A stretch of 12,935 nucleotides of DNA from Bacilli bacterium (lineage in GTDB: Bacteria; Bacillota_I; Bacilli_A; RF39; UBA660): assembly GCA_900772445.1 (NCBI GenBank), contig CAAHEL010000067.1, forward strand, positions 1-12,935, read 5' to 3'. The notes under the pieces were generated by a model. It saw nothing but the letters and a program-made list of their open reading frames with translations. It was not told the DNA's origin and made no database searches. A program made the position numbers and the translations under genes. This document shows, piece by piece, positions 1 to 6,528 of this stretch. Position 1 is the first letter of the stretch, and each line of letters begins with the position of its first letter.

Positions 1-285
1 CAACAAATGATGGGGCAACCAGTAAATCAAATGTCATCACAAGTTGTTAATCAACCAGTTCAAGCACAACCAATAGAGCAACAACCTGTAAATCAAATGC
101 CGGTTAATAATATGGTTAATCAAGTGCTACCAATGCAACCAAGTAATCCAGTTCCACCAGTAACTAATCAAGTTCCTATTAATAATCAAAATCAACCTAG
201 CACACCAAGTGTACCTAATATGGGAATGAGTTTTGTTACTAGTGAAGCTTCTGTTAATAATACTGATGATGCTTGGAAATTATAA
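1..285 (+). CDS. C-terminal part of a Gln/Pro/Asn-rich protein (5' end outside window)
   Basis: An open frame runs from the first base of the window to TAA at 283-285, giving 94 residues. The true start is probably upstream, because no ribosome binding site precedes the ATG codons at 7 or 10. The visible part is low complexity, rich in Gln, Pro, Asn, Val and Met, with irregular repeats of the type PVNQ, QPVNQM and VPINNQ. It ends in a more ordinary sequence, FVTSEASVNNTDDAWKL. Such tails are usually disordered linkers. No catalytic or membrane motif is visible, so the function cannot be named. The next gene begins 14 bases downstream on the same strand, so the two are probably cotranscribed. 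Confidence 0.7.
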   Translation, partial: QQMMGQPVNQMSSQVVNQPVQAQPIEQQPVNQMPVNNMVNQVLPMQPSNPVPPVTNQVPINNQNQPSTPSVPNMGMSFVTSEASVNNTDDAWKL

Positions 286-299
286 TAAGGAGTATAAGT

Positions 300-650
300 A
301 TGAATAACGAACAAAATAATAGTAATATTAATAATAATGTTAATACTACGGAACCTAATTTAAATTTTGTAACTGGTAATAATATTACTAATGATGTTAA
401 TGATAATGTTAATACTAATATTAATAATGTTGTTAATACTCAAAGTGAAATTATTACAAATAATGTTAATACTTCAAATCAAGAATTATATGATACTACT
501 AGTAATATAAATAATAGTCAAGTTGTTGTTAAAAAGAAAAAAAGTGGTGTAAAAATTAATGAAGATTTAAAGATAATACTTATTTTAGGACTTGTTTTGT
601 TTATATTTATATTACTTATGCCTACAATATACGATATAATTTTTAAATAA
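300..650 (+). CDS. Asn-rich protein with C-terminal membrane anchor
   Basis: A 116-residue protein of unrecognised family. The start at 300 is chosen because AAGGAG (287-292) lies 7 bases upstream; an in-frame ATG at 273 lies inside the preceding gene and lacks such a site. The first 75 or so residues are almost entirely Asn, Thr, Val and Ser with scattered acidic residues and are probably disordered. A basic stretch (KKKKSG) follows, then one hydrophobic helix (about residues 90-109, IILILGLVLFIFILLM) close to the C-terminus. By the positive-inside rule the Asn-rich region should be cytoplasmic, making this a tail-anchored protein. It shares low-complexity character with the gene before it and is followed 5 bases after its stop by a terminator. 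Confidence 0.75.
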   Translation: MNNEQNNSNINNNVNTTEPNLNFVTGNNITNDVNDNVNTNINNVVNTQSEIITNNVNTSNQELYDTTSNINNSQVVVKKKKSGVKINEDLKIILILGLVLFIFILLMPTIYDIIFK

Positions 651-655
651 AAAAT

Positions 656-677
656 AAACTAGGAAACTAGTTTTTTT
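656..677. terminator. Bidirectional intrinsic terminator
   Basis: Perfect 7-bp stem AAACTAG / CTAGTTT (656-662, 667-673) with a GAAA tetraloop. On the + strand it is followed by further T residues to 677. On the - strand an A-rich stretch (649-654) supplies the U-tract. It sits between converging genes, and the stop codon of the - strand gene (667-669) lies inside the stem. Confidence 0.8.
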
Positions 678-972
678 GTTTAGATATGTTAATAATTTCA
701 TTAAAATTGTCATCATCTGCCATAATATTTTTATGTTCTTGATGACATTTTTCACATTTGTAAATTATTTTATAAGTATTTTTATATTTTTCAATTCCTA
801 TTGGTTTTAATAGTCCAAGACAAGTATTTAATCTATCACCAGGCATAATATCTACGTGTTTAGAATATAAGCAATAATTACAATGGTCTCTAGCACTGTA
901 ATTTAATTTTTCTATTTTTCTTCCACAATTTTCACAAATAAATTCTTCATCAATCATATTAAATCTTTTCAT
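667..972 (-). CDS. RNHCP domain zinc-ribbon protein
   Basis: A 101-residue protein matching the RNHCP family, a small bacterial family of unknown function named after its central Arg-Asn-His-Cys-Pro motif. Visible are an N-terminal CENC knuckle (C13, C16), the central region RDHCNYCLYSKHVD (R28-D41; C31, C34), the PGDR and CLGLLKPIG segments that are typical of the family, and a C-terminal CEKC knuckle (C73, C76) followed by DDDNF. Four CxxC or CxxxC-type sites suggest two zinc ribbons. The defining motif is altered here to RDHCN. The AGGTGA ribosome binding site overlaps the sortase stop codon, and the two genes are 8 bases apart, so they are cotranscribed and probably translationally coupled. 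A nucleic-acid role is only a guess from the zinc-ribbon fold. Confidence 0.85.
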   Translation of the reverse strand: MKRFNMIDEEFICENCGRKIEKLNYSARDHCNYCLYSKHVDIMPGDRLNTCLGLLKPIGIEKYKNTYKIIYKCEKCHQEHKNIMADDDNFNEIINISKQKN

Positions 973-980
973 TTTATCAC

Positions 981-1802
981 CTAATTATTTTTATCTTGTT
1001 TTTTTATTAGTTTAGCGTGTACGACAGTTCTATTATCATCATCATAACAAGTAGATAATGTTAATATATTATCTTTAATATTTATATCAGTATTAAAGTC
1101 ATAGATACTTCTTTTTTTTATGGTATCTATAAATTCTTGATATTCTTTATCATTACTAAATTTAGTAGTAATATAATAACTTTCAGTTGGTATTTTATAG
1201 ACAGAAAATATTTGATACAAATAGTTTTCTTTTTCTAAAGATAATCTAATTATATGGTTATCTTTATTAGAATACCAATTATAATTTAATGTATCTAATA
1301 GGGTAGCAAACATTGTTTTATCTACTCTGGAATGTCCGTATATAATATTATTTTTATCAGTAAAATTATTATTATTTCTATAATCTAAAAATATCCAACC
1401 GGCATTATTTACTTTTTTATTATAAGAGTGATTTAGATAATATTCATTATCATTTGCTTGGACTATTGGGTAATTTATATTAGTATTATTAACATTAATC
1501 CAACCAATGGTATCATTATTTTTCTTTTTTAATTCGTTAATATTTACTTCGATAAAAGGAAATGTTATATAGTACCAATAATCATTATTTGTATCTAATG
1601 GTTTATTAATAATTTCTGTTTTTTCGTTATCTTCCTTTGTTTCTATTTCTATATTATTATTTATTTCTGTTACTATTTTTTTGGTATTTAAACTATCTTT
1701 AGTCCAATCAAATATATTAATTAGAGAAATGGTTAATACTGCAAGGCAAAGACTAGAGATTAATATAAATATCCAAGTTTTAAAAGTTATTCTTTTTTTC
1801 AT
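981..1802 (-). CDS. Class B sortase
   Basis: A 273-residue membrane-anchored cysteine transpeptidase, the type that cleaves a sorting motif in secreted proteins and joins them to peptidoglycan or to pilin subunits. It has an N-terminal membrane helix (about residues 10-31), a charged linker to about residue 80, and then the sortase domain. Class B features are the TNINYPIVQANDNEYYL segment (107-123), GWIFLDYRN (135-143), and the catalytic triad His157 in IIYGHSR, Cys252 in LTLSTC and Arg258 in DNRTVVHAKL. All three catalytic residues are present and the length is normal. It is first in a two-gene unit with the RNHCP protein. No substrate with a sorting signal lies in the window. A promoter directly upstream would give a very short leader with only a weak ribosome binding site (GTGAT). 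Confidence 0.92.
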   Translation of the reverse strand: MKKRITFKTWIFILISSLCLAVLTISLINIFDWTKDSLNTKKIVTEINNNIEIETKEDNEKTEIINKPLDTNNDYWYYITFPFIEVNINELKKKNNDTIGWINVNNTNINYPIVQANDNEYYLNHSYNKKVNNAGWIFLDYRNNNNFTDKNNIIYGHSRVDKTMFATLLDTLNYNWYSNKDNHIIRLSLEKENYLYQIFSVYKIPTESYYITTKFSNDKEYQEFIDTIKKRSIYDFNTDINIKDNILTLSTCYDDDNRTVVHAKLIKKQDKNN

Positions 1803-1816
1803 ATTATCACAAAGAT

Positions 1817-1843
1817 AATTATACTAAAAAAAATAGTATAATT
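1817..1843. repeat. Perfect inverted repeat with A7 spacer over the sortase promoter
   Basis: AATTATACTA (1817-1826), seven A (1827-1833), then the exact complement TAGTATAATT (1834-1843). It spans the -10 box, the spacer and the edge of the -35 box of the sortase promoter. It has no T-tract after it on the - strand, so a terminator is unlikely. An operator, or a chance product of two opposed TATAAT-like boxes, is more likely. Confidence 0.6.
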
Positions 1844-1846
1844 CAA
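1818..1846 (-). promoter_or_regulatory. Sigma-A type promoter of the sortase unit
   Basis: On the - strand, TTGAAT (1846-1841) and TATAAT (1823-1818) are separated by 17 bases. The predicted transcription start, near 1811, leaves only about 9 bases before the ATG at 1802. The promoter is almost wholly contained in the perfect inverted repeat at 1817-1843. Confidence 0.6.
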
Positions 1847-1883
1847 TTATTTAGAATATATTTACTATTTTTTTGGTTAAATA

Positions 1884-2096
1884 TTAATATGGATAAGGTT
1901 GATATGGCATAGGGTATGTTGGGTAAGGTGCTGGATATACAGGATATGGTCTAGGATAAAAAGAAGGTGCTAGTAGTCCTCCGGTAATTCCTCCCAATAT
2001 GAAAGGTCCTAGAAATCCACCACCGACAAATCTATCTCCATTATTATATATTGGTCTATTATACATTCCTGGGACTGGTCTTGTGTTCATTCGCAT
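1884..2096 (-). CDS. Small Gly-rich protein with Tyr/Pro repeat tail
   Basis: A 70-residue protein. The start at 2096 is fixed by a near-perfect ribosome binding site, AAGGAGG (2109-2103), 6 bases upstream. A short N-terminal Asn/Arg/Pro part is followed by a Gly-rich hydrophobic segment (residues 25-43, GGGFLGPFILGGITGGLLA) that could enter a membrane. The tail is a run of Tyr-Pro units (residues 47-70, YPRP, YPVYPAP, YPTYPMP, YQPYPY). Tyr/Pro tails of this kind occur in small surface and spore-coat proteins of Firmicutes, but I cannot assign a family. A TATAAT (2121-2116) lies just upstream without a clear -35. The strong ribosome binding site suggests high expression. It lies 81 bases before the sortase gene, which has its own promoter. 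Confidence 0.8.
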   Translation of the reverse strand: MRMNTRPVPGMYNRPIYNNGDRFVGGGFLGPFILGGITGGLLAPSFYPRPYPVYPAPYPTYPMPYQPYPY

Positions 2097-2182
2097 ATTA
2101 TTCCTCCTTCAATATATTATATAAAAAAAAGGGATTATGGTGAGTTTCTAATTAAATTATTATAAAAAAACATAAAAAGTAT

Positions 2183-2210
2183 TTGAATTTACATAATTTT
2201 TTGATATAAT
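2183..2210 (+). promoter_or_regulatory. Extended -10 promoter of the lipoprotein-YtxH operon
   Basis: TTGAAT (2183-2188) and TATAAT (2205-2210) with a 16-base spacer. The -10 box is preceded by TGA, the extended -10 TGn motif. The GTG start lies 24 bases downstream. The 137-bp region 2097-2233 is the divergent promoter region shared with the - strand Tyr/Pro protein. Confidence 0.72.
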
Positions 2211-2233
2211 TAAGTAAAAGTAGGTGGTATAAT

Positions 2234-2869
2234 GTGAAAAAATTCTTATTACCTCTGTTGATTATCTTACTACTTACTGGTTGTAGCAAGATAGATACTA
2301 AAACAACTGAATATAGTAGTATCGTTAATACAGTATTATCGAATAGTAATAAAAGTGTAAATACTGCTTCGGTTGGATATAAGTATTATACTCCGGTTGG
2401 GGTTAATCTTGTATATGATAATGAAGCAAATAAGAAATTTAAAATTAGGGATACAAATATATTTTTATATGTTGATATTGTAAGTTATTATTATAAAAAT
2501 AATCTTAATTATGATGAAATAGAGAATAATAATTTTTATTCTAGTAAATTTAGTGATGGATTTATATCTATATCAAAAGAAAATGAACTATACTTTTTAA
2601 AGATAGTTTATAATTATGCTAAAATTGAAGCATATGTTAAAGAAAAAGATTTGGTAGATATAATATCTTATTCTACAATTATTTTAAATAGTATAGATTA
2701 TAATGATAATCTGATAAATAACTTAATTGAAAAAGGAATAACTTTTGAGGGTTCGATTACTTATGAAATAAAGAAACCTGACGATTCTGAAAGTAAGTTT
2801 TCTCAATATTTACAAGAATACGTACAGGAAAATACTGAAGATGAAACTGTAGTTTTACCTGAAGAATAA
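2234..2869 (+). CDS. Lipoprotein of unknown family
   Basis: A 211-residue protein beginning with GTG, preceded by AGGTGG (2222-2227). The overlapping ATG at 2232 is followed at once by TGA and cannot be the start. It has a classic lipoprotein signal: Lys2-Lys3, a leucine-rich core and lipobox LTGC with the lipidated Cys17. The mature part of about 195 residues is a mixed alpha/beta sequence (for example TPVGVNLVYDN, IFLYVDIVSYYYKNN, IEAYVKEKDLVDIISYSTIILNSI) and ends in an acidic tail (ENTEDETVVLPEE). The helix-then-strand ending is loosely like PsbP/Mog1-type folds, which is a weak impression. It should sit on the outer face of the membrane. It is first in a four-gene unit and the next gene starts 20 bases after it. 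Confidence 0.85.
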   Translation: MKKFLLPLLIILLLTGCSKIDTKTTEYSSIVNTVLSNSNKSVNTASVGYKYYTPVGVNLVYDNEANKKFKIRDTNIFLYVDIVSYYYKNNLNYDEIENNNFYSSKFSDGFISISKENELYFLKIVYNYAKIEAYVKEKDLVDIISYSTIILNSIDYNDNLINNLIEKGITFEGSITYEIKKPDDSESKFSQYLQEYVQENTEDETVVLPEE

Positions 2870-2889
2870 ACTTAGAAAGAGGTGCAATA

Positions 2890-3870
2890 ATGGGCTTATT
2901 TAGTAAAATAAAAGATTTACTTGTTGATGATGAAGAAGTTTATGAAACTAAAGAAGTTGAAGTTGAAGAGAAGGAAGAAGAACATAAACTTCCAACATTT
3001 ATGAGAAATAAAATAGAAAAAGAAGAAGAAGAAAAGAAAATTTTAGAAGAAAAAACACAAAAGAAAGAACCTATTAAAGAAAATATTCCAGAAGTAAAAA
3101 AGGAAGAAAAGAAATTCCCATTTGAATTTGATGATGATGATTTTATTGAACCTACTAGGTTTAGTAGGGTGACAGTTCAAAAGGAAAAGGTTGTTGAAAA
3201 GATAGTTGAACCACAACCACAACCTATAGTAAAACCATATGGTAATAAGAAAGAATTAGAAAAACCTAAAAAGTTTAGACCAACTCCAGTGATTTCACCA
3301 GTATATGGAGTATTAGATAAAAACTATAAAACAGATGAAGTTGTTAGTAAAGAAGAAGATTCTTATGCTATTCAAAGGTCAAGTAAAAAAGTTGATTTTG
3401 AAGCAGTAAGAAAGAAAGCATATGGAACTCTTAGTGATGATATTAAGAATAATATGTTATGTGAAAATTGTGAGTTATTAAAAGAAATTAAGGTTAGTAA
3501 AAAGATAGAAAGATTATCTGAAGAAGACTTGTTATATAATATGACAGTTGATGATGAAGATGAAGTGAAAAAAGAAAATACTAATAAAGATATTACTTTG
3601 GAACAAGCAAAAGAAAATTATGAAGATTTTGGTGTAACTTATGAACTTCCTCCGAAAAGAAGTCGTGATGATGATGAAGTAAAAATTGTTAATCATGCTG
3701 AAGAAGAAGTAGTTGGAGAAAAAGTAGAAGTTACTGAACCTGTTATAGAAAAAGAAAATAAAAACATAGTAATTGAAGAAGAAAAAAAAGAAGATAAAAA
3801 GAGTGAATTAGAATTAACTGATGATTTATTCAACCTAATTGATTCAATGTATAAAGAAAGGGATGAATAG
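2890..3870 (+). CDS. Highly acidic, coiled-coil or disordered protein with possible membrane-binding N-terminus
   Basis: A 326-residue protein dominated by Glu, Lys and Asp, preceded by AAAGAGGTG (2876-2884). The first 11 residues (MGLFSKIKDLL) can form a short amphipathic helix followed by an acidic run (VDDEE), as in the membrane-targeting end of the cell-division protein SepF. No SepF core domain is visible, so this is analogy only. Two islands look ordered and probably conserved: FRPTPVISPVYGVLDKNYK (129-147) and ELTDDLFNLIDSMYKE (308-323) at the C-terminus. A CENC pair sits at 191-194. The rest is probably disordered or helical linker. This pattern suits a cytoplasmic scaffold with short linear binding motifs. 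It lies between a lipoprotein and two small membrane proteins, and the next gene overlaps or abuts its stop. Confidence 0.82.
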   Translation: MGLFSKIKDLLVDDEEVYETKEVEVEEKEEEHKLPTFMRNKIEKEEEEKKILEEKTQKKEPIKENIPEVKKEEKKFPFEFDDDDFIEPTRFSRVTVQKEKVVEKIVEPQPQPIVKPYGNKKELEKPKKFRPTPVISPVYGVLDKNYKTDEVVSKEEDSYAIQRSSKKVDFEAVRKKAYGTLSDDIKNNMLCENCELLKEIKVSKKIERLSEEDLLYNMTVDDEDEVKKENTNKDITLEQAKENYEDFGVTYELPPKRSRDDDEVKIVNHAEEEVVGEKVEVTEPVIEKENKNIVIEEEKKEDKKSELELTDDLFNLIDSMYKERDE

Positions 3871-3871
3871 T

Positions 3872-4159
3872 GTGACAGTAAATGATGTTTTACCAGTTAT
3901 ATTATATATTTTAGGTTCTATATTGTTAGTTGTATTAATAATATTAGGTATAAAACTTATTAATACAATGAATAAAATTCAAGTAGTTGTAGATGATATT
4001 AATAAGAAAGTAGATTCATTAGATGGATTATTTTCTATAATTGATATGACAACCGATAAACTAGCACTTCTTAGTGATAGAATGGTTGATGGTATTACTT
4101 ATGTAATTAAAAAATTATTTAAACCAAAAAAGAGAAAGGAAGAAGATACTTATGAGTAA
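3872..4159 (+). CDS. DUF948-like single-pass membrane protein
   Basis: A 95-residue protein when started at GTG 3872, where AAAGGG (3857-3862) lies 9 bases upstream. ATG 3863 (98 residues) is a real alternative, but the same G-run would then touch the start codon. An ATG at 3839 is deep inside the preceding gene and unlikely. The N-terminal membrane helix (VLPVILYILGSILLVVLIIL) is followed by an amphipathic heptad-like region (NKIQVVVDDINKKVDSLDGL) and a basic end (KKLFKPKKRKEEDTYE). This layout matches DUF948-type Firmicute proteins, which are often encoded next to YtxH genes, as here. It overlaps the YtxH gene by 8 bases, implying translational coupling. The function of the family is not known. 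Confidence 0.8.
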   Translation: MTVNDVLPVILYILGSILLVVLIILGIKLINTMNKIQVVVDDINKKVDSLDGLFSIIDMTTDKLALLSDRMVDGITYVIKKLFKPKKRKEEDTYE

Positions 4160-4562
4160 AAAAGGTGGAGTAGGTAAATTTGTTTTAGGAGCAGGATTAG
4201 GTGCTGGTTTAGCATTATTGTTTGCTCCAAAAAAAGGTAGTGAATTAAGAGAAGATTTAAAAAATAAATTAGATGAACTACTAAAAAAAGCAAAAGAAGT
4301 AGATTTAGAAGATGTAACTGATGAATTTACAAAAAAAGTTGAAGAATTAAAAAGAGAATTAAAAGATTTAGATAAGGAAAAAGTATTAAAAATTGCAAAA
4401 GAAAAAGGTGAAGTTTTAAAAGATAAGGCAGAAGATTTATTAGAACTTGCTAAAGAAAAAGGAACTCCAGTTTTAGAATCTATTGCAAGAGATGTTAAAA
4501 AATCAACTGCATCAGTTATAAAAGAAGTATTAAAGAAATTAGAAACTGAAGAAGAAAAATAG
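4152..4562 (+). CDS. YtxH domain protein
   Basis: A 136-residue protein. The N-terminal signature GKFVLGAGLGAGLALLFAPKKG (residues 8-29) is the YtxH domain, a Gly-rich membrane helix ending in the FAPKKG/FAPKSG motif followed by a charged helix (SELREDLKNKLDELLKKA). The remainder is a long Lys/Glu-rich helix likely to form a coiled coil. YtxH proteins are associated with general-stress operons in Bacillus, but their biochemical role is unknown. The start overlaps the preceding DUF948-like gene by 8 bases, and AAAGGA (4135-4140) is the likely ribosome binding site. It is the last gene of the unit, and its stop codon forms part of the terminator stem. Confidence 0.9.
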   Translation: MSKKGGVGKFVLGAGLGAGLALLFAPKKGSELREDLKNKLDELLKKAKEVDLEDVTDEFTKKVEELKRELKDLDKEKVLKIAKEKGEVLKDKAEDLLELAKEKGTPVLESIARDVKKSTASVIKEVLKKLETEEEK

Positions 4563-4590
4563 TATTTGGTATTATCCAGATACTTTTTTT
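4561..4590 (+). terminator. Intrinsic terminator after the YtxH operon
   Basis: Nine-bp stem AGTATTTGG / CCAGATACT (4561-4569, 4576-4584, one G-U pair) with loop TATTAT, then T to 4590. The TAG stop of the YtxH gene supplies the first bases of the stem. The unit ATACTTTTTTT occurs twice in tandem (4580-4590, 4591-4601), extending the T-rich tail. Confidence 0.82.
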
Positions 4591-4609
4591 ATACTTTTTT
4601 TATATTTCT

Positions 4610-4638
4610 TTGACTACATTAAATAAATGTGGTATAAT
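4610..4638 (+). promoter_or_regulatory. Strong sigma-A promoter of the first acyl-adenylate ligase
   Basis: TTGACT (4610-4615), 17-base spacer, TATAAT (4633-4638) preceded by TGG, an extended -10. This is one of the two best consensus promoters in the window. The poly-G ribosome binding site AAGGGGG lies 8 bases before the ATG. Confidence 0.88.
4616..4630. promoter_or_regulatory. Inverted repeat between -35 and -10, candidate operator (copy 1)
   Basis: ACATT (4616-4620), AAATA, AATGT (4626-4630): perfect 5-bp arms placed exactly in the promoter spacer. One outer pair (C4614/G4632) extends it past a mismatch. A repressor bound here would block RNA polymerase. The regulator is unknown. Confidence 0.45.
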
Positions 4639-4668
4639 TAGTTTGTTGTTTTTAAGGGGGAAATTATA

Positions 4669-6465
4669 ATGGAAGAAAAAATAATTAGTAAATATCATAG
4701 AAATATTCCGATTAAGGAATTTGATATTAATCAAACAATGTACTCTTTAGTATATGATGAAAATAAGAATGATTTAAATAATTATGTTACTGGATTTATG
4801 GGAAATAATATGACTTATGGTGAATTAATGGCATCAGTTGATAAACTGGCTCAAGCATTTCATAATATTGGTGTTAAAGAGGGAGATAATGTTTCTATTT
4901 TAACGATAAGTATGCCAGTAGTTCAACAATGTTTATTATCTTTAAGTAAAATTGGGGCAACTATGTCTTGGATAGATTTAAGAAGTAAGGGTAAAGACTT
5001 GATTAAATATATTAACAATACTTCTTGTGAAACTTTAGTAGTTTTTGAAGATATGGTTCCTTTGGTTGCTTCGATTATTGATGAAACTAATGTAAAAAAG
5101 GTTATTGTTAGTTCTCCAAAGGATTATTTATCTCCGGTAGTAAAAGTGTTAGCAAATTTAAAAGATAAAAAAGATGGTAAAATTATTACTATTCCAGAAG
5201 ATAATAGATTTATAAGATTAAATGATTTTATAAAAGATATTAATACTAAAGAACTAATTAAACCTGTTTCTTTTGAAAAAGAAAGACCTTCATTAATCGT
5301 TCAGTCAAGTGGTAGTACAGGTAAACCTAAACAAATAGTACATACTGAATATAATTTTAATTCAGCAGTTCAAAAGATGGCATATACTGATTTGCCTTTC
5401 TATAAAGGAAGTACAATGCATATATCTATTCCACCATTTATAATTTATGGACTTGGTAATTCTATTTATGCTAGTATGGTATTTTCTATGAAAGCGGAAA
5501 TGAATCCGTTTGTAGAAGAAAATACTGTATATAATGATTTGGGTAAATTTGATATATCTTTAGCAGCACCACTTCATTATAGATTTATATATAATAAATT
5601 ATTGGAATTAAATAATAGTATAGATTTATTAAAAAAAGATAATTCTTTGGAAGCAAAAAAGGAATTAAAAATTAAATTGAAAGAATTAAAAAGAGTTATG
5701 AATGGTATTGATAGAGCAAGGGTATTTGTATCTGGTGGAGATAAGATTGGTAGTGAAGAATTAATTGCAATGCAACAATTATTTAATAAGATTATTGTTA
5801 ATGGATATGGAAATAATGAGTGTTTAGGAGCAACAATTGTTTCACCAATGTATGCAAATAAACCTGGTAGTATTGGTGTTCCAATGCACGGAATAGCAAC
5901 TAAAATTATTAATCCTGAAACTGGTATGGAAGTATCTGATGGTGAAATTGGGGAACTATATATATATTCAGATAATTTGTTCTTGAAATATTTAAATAAT
6001 GAAGAAGAAACTATGAAGATAAAAGAAAAAGATAAAGATGGTAAGGAATGGGTTAAAACAGGAGATTTATGTTATAAAGATGCTGATGGTTATATTGTTC
6101 CAAAAGGTAGAAATAGGAGACTTATAAAAAAAGAAGCGTTTAAAATAAGTCCTGATACAATTGAAGAAGTAATTAGTTCATTACCATTTGTTAAAGAGTG
6201 TGTAGTAGTAGGGGTTAATGATGTTAAATCTTTAAGTGTTCCAATGGCATTTATAGTTTTAAATGATAAATCATTAATGTTAGAAAATATTATATCTGAA
6301 ATTAAGGAAAAATGTATTTGTGAATTACCTGATTATGTGGTTCCAACTTATTTTGAAGTAATTGATAAAATACCTTATACACCAAATGATAAACAAGATT
6401 TCAGATTATTAGAAGATATGGGGAATAAATTGGTTGATAGTAAAAAGAAAGTTTTAAAAAAATAG
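4669..6465 (+). CDS. Acyl-adenylate-forming ligase (AMP-binding/ANL superfamily), first of pair
   Basis: A 598-residue enzyme of the acyl-CoA synthetase / NRPS adenylation / luciferase superfamily. It activates a carboxylic acid with ATP to an acyl-AMP and normally passes it to CoA or a carrier protein. Core motifs in order: phosphate-binding loop SSGSTGKPK (213-221), the A4 region with PPFIIYGLGNS (255-265), NGYGNNE (378-384), TGD (464-466) in the A7 motif, hinge GRNRRLIKKEAFKISP (480-495) and a C-terminal PYTPNDKQDF whose Lys575 matches the catalytic lysine. The hinge is unusual, with Arg-Arg where Asp is common and Ala where Gly is common. It appears catalytically complete. The substrate cannot be read from sequence; medium or long-chain fatty acid or a carrier-bound acyl group are the usual options. 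No carrier protein is encoded nearby. The stop lies 3 bases before the second copy of the promoter repeat, with no terminator between. Confidence 0.9.
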   Translation: MEEKIISKYHRNIPIKEFDINQTMYSLVYDENKNDLNNYVTGFMGNNMTYGELMASVDKLAQAFHNIGVKEGDNVSILTISMPVVQQCLLSLSKIGATMSWIDLRSKGKDLIKYINNTSCETLVVFEDMVPLVASIIDETNVKKVIVSSPKDYLSPVVKVLANLKDKKDGKIITIPEDNRFIRLNDFIKDINTKELIKPVSFEKERPSLIVQSSGSTGKPKQIVHTEYNFNSAVQKMAYTDLPFYKGSTMHISIPPFIIYGLGNSIYASMVFSMKAEMNPFVEENTVYNDLGKFDISLAAPLHYRFIYNKLLELNNSIDLLKKDNSLEAKKELKIKLKELKRVMNGIDRARVFVSGGDKIGSEELIAMQQLFNKIIVNGYGNNECLGATIVSPMYANKPGSIGVPMHGIATKIINPETGMEVSDGEIGELYIYSDNLFLKYLNNEEETMKIKEKDKDGKEWVKTGDLCYKDADGYIVPKGRNRRLIKKEAFKISPDTIEEVISSLPFVKECVVVGVNDVKSLSVPMAFIVLNDKSLMLENIISEIKEKCICELPDYVVPTYFEVIDKIPYTPNDKQDFRLLEDMGNKLVDSKKKVLKK

Positions 6466-6469
6466 TGTT

Positions 6470-6498
6470 TTGACTACATTAAATAAATGTGGTATAAT
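6470..6498 (+). promoter_or_regulatory. Strong sigma-A promoter of the second acyl-adenylate ligase
   Basis: TTGACT (6470-6475), 17 bases, TATAAT (6493-6498) with TGG extended -10. It should drive the second ligase and the membrane signalling gene behind it, in addition to read-through from the first promoter. Confidence 0.88.
6476..6490. promoter_or_regulatory. Inverted repeat between -35 and -10, candidate operator (copy 2)
   Basis: ACATT, AAATA, AATGT, the same as at 4616-4630. The shared site implies that both ligases respond to the same regulator, if it is a real operator. Confidence 0.45.
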
Positions 6499-6528
6499 TA
6501 GTTTGTTGTTTTTAAGGGGGAAATTATA

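Larger units (their letters stand above)
4609..4674 (+). repeat. 66-bp perfect direct repeat, copy 1: promoter, ribosome binding site and start codon
   Basis: Identical over 66 bases to 6469-6534. Identity begins one base before the -35 box and stops after the first three bases of codon 2 and the ATG (ATGGAA). Sequences on both sides differ completely between the copies. The repeat contains the full promoter, a 15-bp inverted repeat, the ribosome binding site AAGGGGG (4654-4660) and the start codon. Confidence 0.97.

Noticed and set aside
273..299. An earlier ATG (273) for the Asn-rich membrane protein
   Set aside because: It lies inside the preceding gene without a ribosome binding site, whereas ATG 300 has AAGGAG at the right distance.
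2890..3870. Calling the acidic protein SepF
   Set aside because: Only the first residues resemble SepF's membrane-binding end. The SepF core domain is not visible and the protein is about twice as long.
3839..3871. Longer starts for the DUF948-like gene (ATG 3839, ATG 3863)
   Set aside because: 3839 has no suitable ribosome binding site and overlaps the upstream gene by 32 bases. 3863 would abut its own G-run. GTG 3872 fits best, though 3863 is not excluded.
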